DNA of 8,347 nt, taken from Pseudomonadota bacterium (GTDB lineage: Bacteria > Pseudomonadota > Alphaproteobacteria > Azospirillales > Azospirillaceae). Made by a program: the position numbers and the translations under genes. The stretch lies in contig JAEYPE010000059.1 of the NCBI GenBank assembly GCA_023411035.1, positions 1 through 8,347 of the forward strand, in the 5' to 3' direction. The notes below the pieces were generated by a model. It did no database searches. It was not told the origin of the DNA and saw nothing but the letters and a program-made list of their open reading frames with translations. This document shows positions 5,241 through 8,347 of this stretch, one piece after another. Position 1 is the first letter of the stretch. Every line of letters starts with the position of its first letter.

Positions 5241-6743
5241 TCAGCCGGCGATCTCGAACTTGATCCCCTGGGCCAGCGGCAGGGCGCGGGAGTAGTTCAC
5301 CGTGGCCGTCTGACGGCGCATGTAGGCCTTCCAGGCGTCGGAACCGGATTCACGTCCGCCGCCCGTCTCCTTCTCGCCGCCGAAGGCGCCGCCGATTTCC
5401 GCACCGGACGGGCCGATGTTGACGTTGGCGATGCCGCAGTCGCTGCCCGCCGCCGACAGGAAGCTCTCCGCCTCGCGGATGTCGGTGGTGAAGATGCAGG
5501 AGGACAGGCCCTGCGGCACCGCGTTCTGAAGCGCGATGGCCTCCTCCAGCGTCTCGTAGGTCAGGACGTAGAGGATCGGGGCGAAGGTTTCGTGTTTCAC
5601 GATGTCGGTCTGGCCCGGCATCTCCACGATGGCCGGCTGCACGTACCAGGCGTCGGGGTACCGGTCGGCCAGCGCGCGGGCGCCGCCGGTCACGATGCCG
5701 CCGTCGGCCTTGGCCTGCTCCAGCGCGCGCTGCATGCCGTCGAAGGCGCCCTTGTCGTTCAGCGGGCCGACCAGAACGCCGGATTCCAGAGGGTTGCCGA
5801 TGGGAACCGAGGCGTAGGCCGCCTTGAGGCGCGGCAGCAGCGTGTCGCGCACGTCCTTGTGGACGATCAGGCGGCGCAGCGTGGTGCAGCGCTGGCCGCA
5901 GGTGCCCACCGCGGCGAAGACGATGGCGCGCACCGCCATGTCGAGGTCGGCGGAGGGCGCCACGATCATCGCGTTGTTGCCGCCCAGCTCCAGGATCGGA
6001 CGGGCGAAGCGCTCCGCCACCTTCACGGCGACCTCGCGGCCCATGCGGGTGGAGCCGGTGGCCGAGACGATGGGAACCAGCGGGCTGGCGACCAGCGCCT
6101 CGCCGACGTCGCGACCGCCGTTGACGATCTGGAGCAGGTCCGCCGGGGCGTCGCCGAAGCGGGCCACCGCGCGCTCGAAGATGCGCTGGCAGGCCAGCGC
6201 GGTCAGCGGGGTCTTCTCCGACGGCTTCCAGATCACCGGGTCGCCGCAGACCAGCGCCAGGGCGGCGTTCCACGACCAGACCGCGACCGGGAAGTTGAAG
6301 GCGGAAATCACCGCGCAGGGCCCCATCGGGTGCCAGGTTTCGCGCATCGCGTGGCCCGGACGCTCCGACGCGATGGTCAGGCCGTAGAGCTGGCGGGACA
6401 GGCCGACCGCGAAGTCGCAGATGTCGATCATCTCCTGCACTTCGCCCAGACCCTCCTGATGGATCTTGCCCATCTCCAGCGTGACGAGACGGCCCAGATC
6501 CTCCTTGGCGGCGCGCAGCTCCTCGCCCAGCAGGCGGATCAGCTCGCCGCGGCGCGGGGCCGGGACGGAGCGCCACGCCTCGAAGGCGCGCTGGGCGCGG
6601 GCGGCCACCTCCGGGATGTCCGACGCCGGGGTGACCGGCGCCGTGCCCAGGAAGGCCCCGTCGATGGGCGAGCGGACGGACAGGCCGGATCCGTCGGCGG
6701 GAAGCTCGAGGCCGAGGCGGGAAAGAAGGTCGCGGTGCTGCAT
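5241..6743 (-). CDS. amaB: ALDH7-family aldehyde dehydrogenase (piperideine-6-carboxylate / 2-aminoadipate semialdehyde dehydrogenase)
   Basis: NAD-dependent cytosolic dehydrogenase that probably oxidises 2-aminoadipate 6-semialdehyde, in equilibrium with piperideine-6-carboxylate, to 2-aminoadipate in lysine or pipecolate breakdown. The 500 residues match the antiquitin/AmaB length. Catalytic residues visible: Asn150 (SAFNFPVAVW), Lys173 (WKPSEKTP), general base Glu252 (LELGGNN), nucleophile Cys286 (GQRCTT) and Glu385 (HETFAP). Arg285, just before the cysteine, and Glu104 (EVQEMIDICDFAVGLSR) correspond to the pair that holds the amino and carboxylate groups of the substrate in human ALDH7A1. 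The C-terminal ETGGGRESGSDAWKAYMRRQ block, ending in LPLAQGIKFE, is diagnostic of ALDH7. ATG at 6743 has GAGGA 8 nt upstream and starts 21 nt after the ThDP enzyme stop, so the two form an operon ending at the hairpin 5173-5206. Precise substrate is inferred from the family. Confidence 0.9.
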   Translation of the reverse strand: MQHRDLLSRLGLELPADGSGLSVRSPIDGAFLGTAPVTPASDIPEVAARAQRAFEAWRSVPAPRRGELIRLLGEELRAAKEDLGRLVTLEMGKIHQEGLGEVQEMIDICDFAVGLSRQLYGLTIASERPGHAMRETWHPMGPCAVISAFNFPVAVWSWNAALALVCGDPVIWKPSEKTPLTALACQRIFERAVARFGDAPADLLQIVNGGRDVGEALVASPLVPIVSATGSTRMGREVAVKVAERFARPILELGGNNAMIVAPSADLDMAVRAIVFAAVGTCGQRCTTLRRLIVHKDVRDTLLPRLKAAYASVPIGNPLESGVLVGPLNDKGAFDGMQRALEQAKADGGIVTGGARALADRYPDAWYVQPAIVEMPGQTDIVKHETFAPILYVLTYETLEEAIALQNAVPQGLSSCIFTTDIREAESFLSAAGSDCGIANVNIGPSGAEIGGAFGGEKETGGGRESGSDAWKAYMRRQTATVNYSRALPLAQGIKFEIAG

Positions 6744-6764
6744 GGAGAATGTCCTCGGTGTGGA

Positions 6765-8347
6765 TCAGCGCGGGCGCCCGGCGGCGCGGATTTCGGAGAG
6801 GCTGCGGTTCGGCGTCAGGGCCTCGGGGTCGAGCTTGACGTGCAGGATGGCGGGCAGGCCGGAGGCGCGGGCGCGCTCGAAGGCCGGGGCGAAGTCCTCC
6901 GTCCGCTCCACCGTCTCGCCATGGCCGCCATAGGCGCGGGCCAGCGCGGCGAAGTCCGGATTCCTCAGGGCGGTGGCGGAGACGCGGCCCGGATATTCCC
7001 GCTCCTGGTGCATGCGGATGGTGCCGTACATGCCGTTGTCCACCACCAGCACGATGACGTTGGCCCCCTCCTGCACGGCGGTGCCGAACTCCAGCCCGGT
7101 CATCTGGAAGCAGCCGTCCCCGGCGAAGCAGACCACCTCGCGTTCCGGGTGCAGCAGCTTGGCGGCGACCGCGGCGGGCAGGCCGTAGCCCATGGAACCG
7201 CTGACCGGCGCCGCCTGTGTGCCGTAGCGGCGGAAGCGCCAGAAGCGGTGAATCCAGGTGGCGTAGTTGCCCGCCCCGTTGGTCAGGATGGCGTCGTCGG
7301 GCAGGGCGCCGCGCAGCCAGGACATGACGGCGCCCATCTGGACGGCGCCGGGGATGGCGGCCGGCGGCTCGCTCCAGGCGAGGTAGGCGGCGTGCGCGGC
7401 CTCCGCCCGTCCGGCCCAGGCGGGGGATGCCGGTGGCTCCAGCCCGGCCACGGCGTCGAGGAAGCCGCCCGGCGTGGCGTTGATGGCGAGATCGGGGTGA
7501 TAGACGCGGCCCAGCTCCTCCGGTCCCGGATGGACGTGGAGCAGCGTCTTGCCGGTTTCCGGAATGCCGAGAAGCTCATAGCTCTGCGACGGCACCTCGG
7601 AGAAGCGCCCGCCGAGCAGCAGGATCAGGTCGGCGTCCTTCACCAGGGCCGTCAGCTTCGGGTTGATGCCCAGCCCGATGTCGCCCGCGTAGTTCGGGTG
7701 CGCGTGGTCGAACAGCATTTGACGGCGGAAGGTGACGGCCACCGGAAGCGCGAAGGTTTCGGCGAAGCCGCGCAGGGTGGCCACCGCCTCCTCCGACCAG
7801 CGGGAACCGCCGGCGATCACCAGCGGGCGCTGCGCCGCGGCGAGCAGCCGCCCGAACTCCGCCACCTGGGCGGGGGTGGGGGCGCTGTCCGCCGGCTGGG
7901 CGGGGCGGGCGGCGGCGACGTCCGCCGTTTCGACCAGCATATCCTCCGGCAGCGCCAGCACGACCGGGCCGGGGCGTCCGGCCATGGCGGTGTGGAAGGC
8001 GCGGCTGACCATCTCCGGCACGCGGTCGGCGCTGTCGATCTCCGCCACCCACTTGGCCATGCCGCCGAACATGAGCGTGTAGTCCACCTCCTGGAAGGCG
8101 TCGCGCCCGCGCATGCCGCGCTCGATCTGGCCGATGAACAGCACCATCGGCGTCGAGTCCTGCTGCGCCACATGCACCCCGGCCGAGGCGTTGGTGGCGC
8201 CCGGCCCGCGCGTGACGAAGCAGATGCCGGGGCGCCCCGTCAGCCGGCCGTGGCAGTCGGCCATCATCGCGGCGCCGCCCTCCTGCCGGCACACGATGGT
8301 GCGGATCGGCGAATCGTGCAGCGCGTCGAGCACGGCGAGGTAGCTCT
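6765..8347 (-). CDS. Acetolactate-synthase-like ThDP-dependent enzyme, 5' end beyond the right edge
   Basis: Member of the thiamine-diphosphate enzyme family that includes acetolactate synthase and 2-oxo-acid decarboxylases; substrate unknown. The frame is open to the right edge and reads SYLAVLDALHDSP at its upstream end, so the true start is outside and a GTG at 8333 is only an internal valine. About 527 residues are visible. N-terminal ThDP domain: the activating glutamate is in CRQEGGAAMMAD (8280-8282), then GPGATNASAG and the QEVDYTLMFGGMAKWVAEID block. Central domain: about 7870-7430, with LVIAGGSRW and LLGGRFSE. C-terminal ThDP domain: GSMGYGLPAA, then GDG (7113-7121) with the pairing Asn in VVDNGMYGTI; the usual first Asn of the pair is Asp. 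No small ACT-type regulatory subunit follows, which argues against biosynthetic acetolactate synthase. Next downstream is an ALDH7 gene after 21 nt, so a lysine-catabolic role is plausible but unproven. Confidence 0.88.
   Translation of the reverse strand, partial: SYLAVLDALHDSPIRTIVCRQEGGAAMMADCHGRLTGRPGICFVTRGPGATNASAGVHVAQQDSTPMVLFIGQIERGMRGRDAFQEVDYTLMFGGMAKWVAEIDSADRVPEMVSRAFHTAMAGRPGPVVLALPEDMLVETADVAAARPAQPADSAPTPAQVAEFGRLLAAAQRPLVIAGGSRWSEEAVATLRGFAETFALPVAVTFRRQMLFDHAHPNYAGDIGLGINPKLTALVKDADLILLLGGRFSEVPSQSYELLGIPETGKTLLHVHPGPEELGRVYHPDLAINATPGGFLDAVAGLEPPASPAWAGRAEAAHAAYLAWSEPPAAIPGAVQMGAVMSWLRGALPDDAILTNGAGNYATWIHRFWRFRRYGTQAAPVSGSMGYGLPAAVAAKLLHPEREVVCFAGDGCFQMTGLEFGTAVQEGANVIVLVVDNGMYGTIRMHQEREYPGRVSATALRNPDFAALARAYGGHGETVERTEDFAPAFERARASGLPAILHVKLDPEALTPNRSLSEIRAAGRPR

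Noticed and set aside
8331..8333. GTG as the start codon of the ThDP enzyme
   Set aside because: The frame stays open to the window edge and reads SYLAVLDAL, the normal continuation of the family upstream of this point. The gene is simply cut by the window.
1..8347. CRISPR arrays, tRNA/rRNA genes, insertion sequences, phage or defence genes
   Set aside because: No regularly spaced repeats, cloverleaf-like sequence, transposase motifs or terminal inverted repeats were seen on reading both strands.

Overview
The window is GC-rich (about two thirds G+C, with G or C in most third codon positions). It looks like an alphaproteobacterial chromosome or large replicon, most likely from an Azospirillum-like member of the Rhodospirillales. 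This placement rests on codon use, the style of the chemoreceptor HAMP/signalling region, and the mix of chemotaxis, fermentation and amino-acid catabolism genes. No marker gene is present to confirm it.

Layout from left to right. Every gene except one small ORF is on the minus strand. (1) 1-2106 is a chemoreceptor (MCP) gene whose 3' end lies off the left edge. (2) 2107-2504 is a gene-free stretch holding the mcp leader, an AT-rich element and two hairpins downstream of the next gene. (3) 2505-4215 is a two-gene unit, pflA then a FocA-type formate channel gene, 28 nt apart. (4) 4282-4625 is a wrecked pyruvate kinase gene directly upstream of pflA. Its start and two pieces of its C-terminal domain survive; the catalytic core is gone and the frame is broken. 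(5) 4626-4962 is gene-free and carries a second copy of the AT-rich element, in the same orientation as the first. (6) 4963-5145 is the only plus-strand gene, a 60-residue protein of unknown function. (7) 5173-5206 is a perfect 13-bp hairpin terminator shared by the converging small ORF and dehydrogenase gene. (8) 5241-8347 is an operon of a ThDP-dependent acetolactate-synthase-like enzyme, cut by the right edge, followed by an ALDH7-family (antiquitin/AmaB-type) dehydrogenase.

How the genes fit together. The pyk remnant, pflA and focA point to an anaerobic pyruvate-to-formate module: pyruvate formation, activation of pyruvate formate-lyase, and formate movement across the membrane. The lyase gene pflB is not in the window and the pyruvate kinase is dead, so the locus looks like a decayed or rearranged fermentation operon whose activase and channel persist. 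The right-hand operon fits lysine/pipecolate catabolism at the piperideine-6-carboxylate (2-aminoadipate semialdehyde) step, with a ThDP enzyme of unknown substrate as partner.

The observations most worth a second look are the doubly deleted pyk remnant, the pflA-focA pair without pflB, the element CTTGCCT-N7-TGATATATTA found upstream of both the pyk remnant and the mcp gene, and the ThDP/ALDH7 pairing. I saw no CRISPR array, tRNA, rRNA, insertion sequence, phage gene or defence system.
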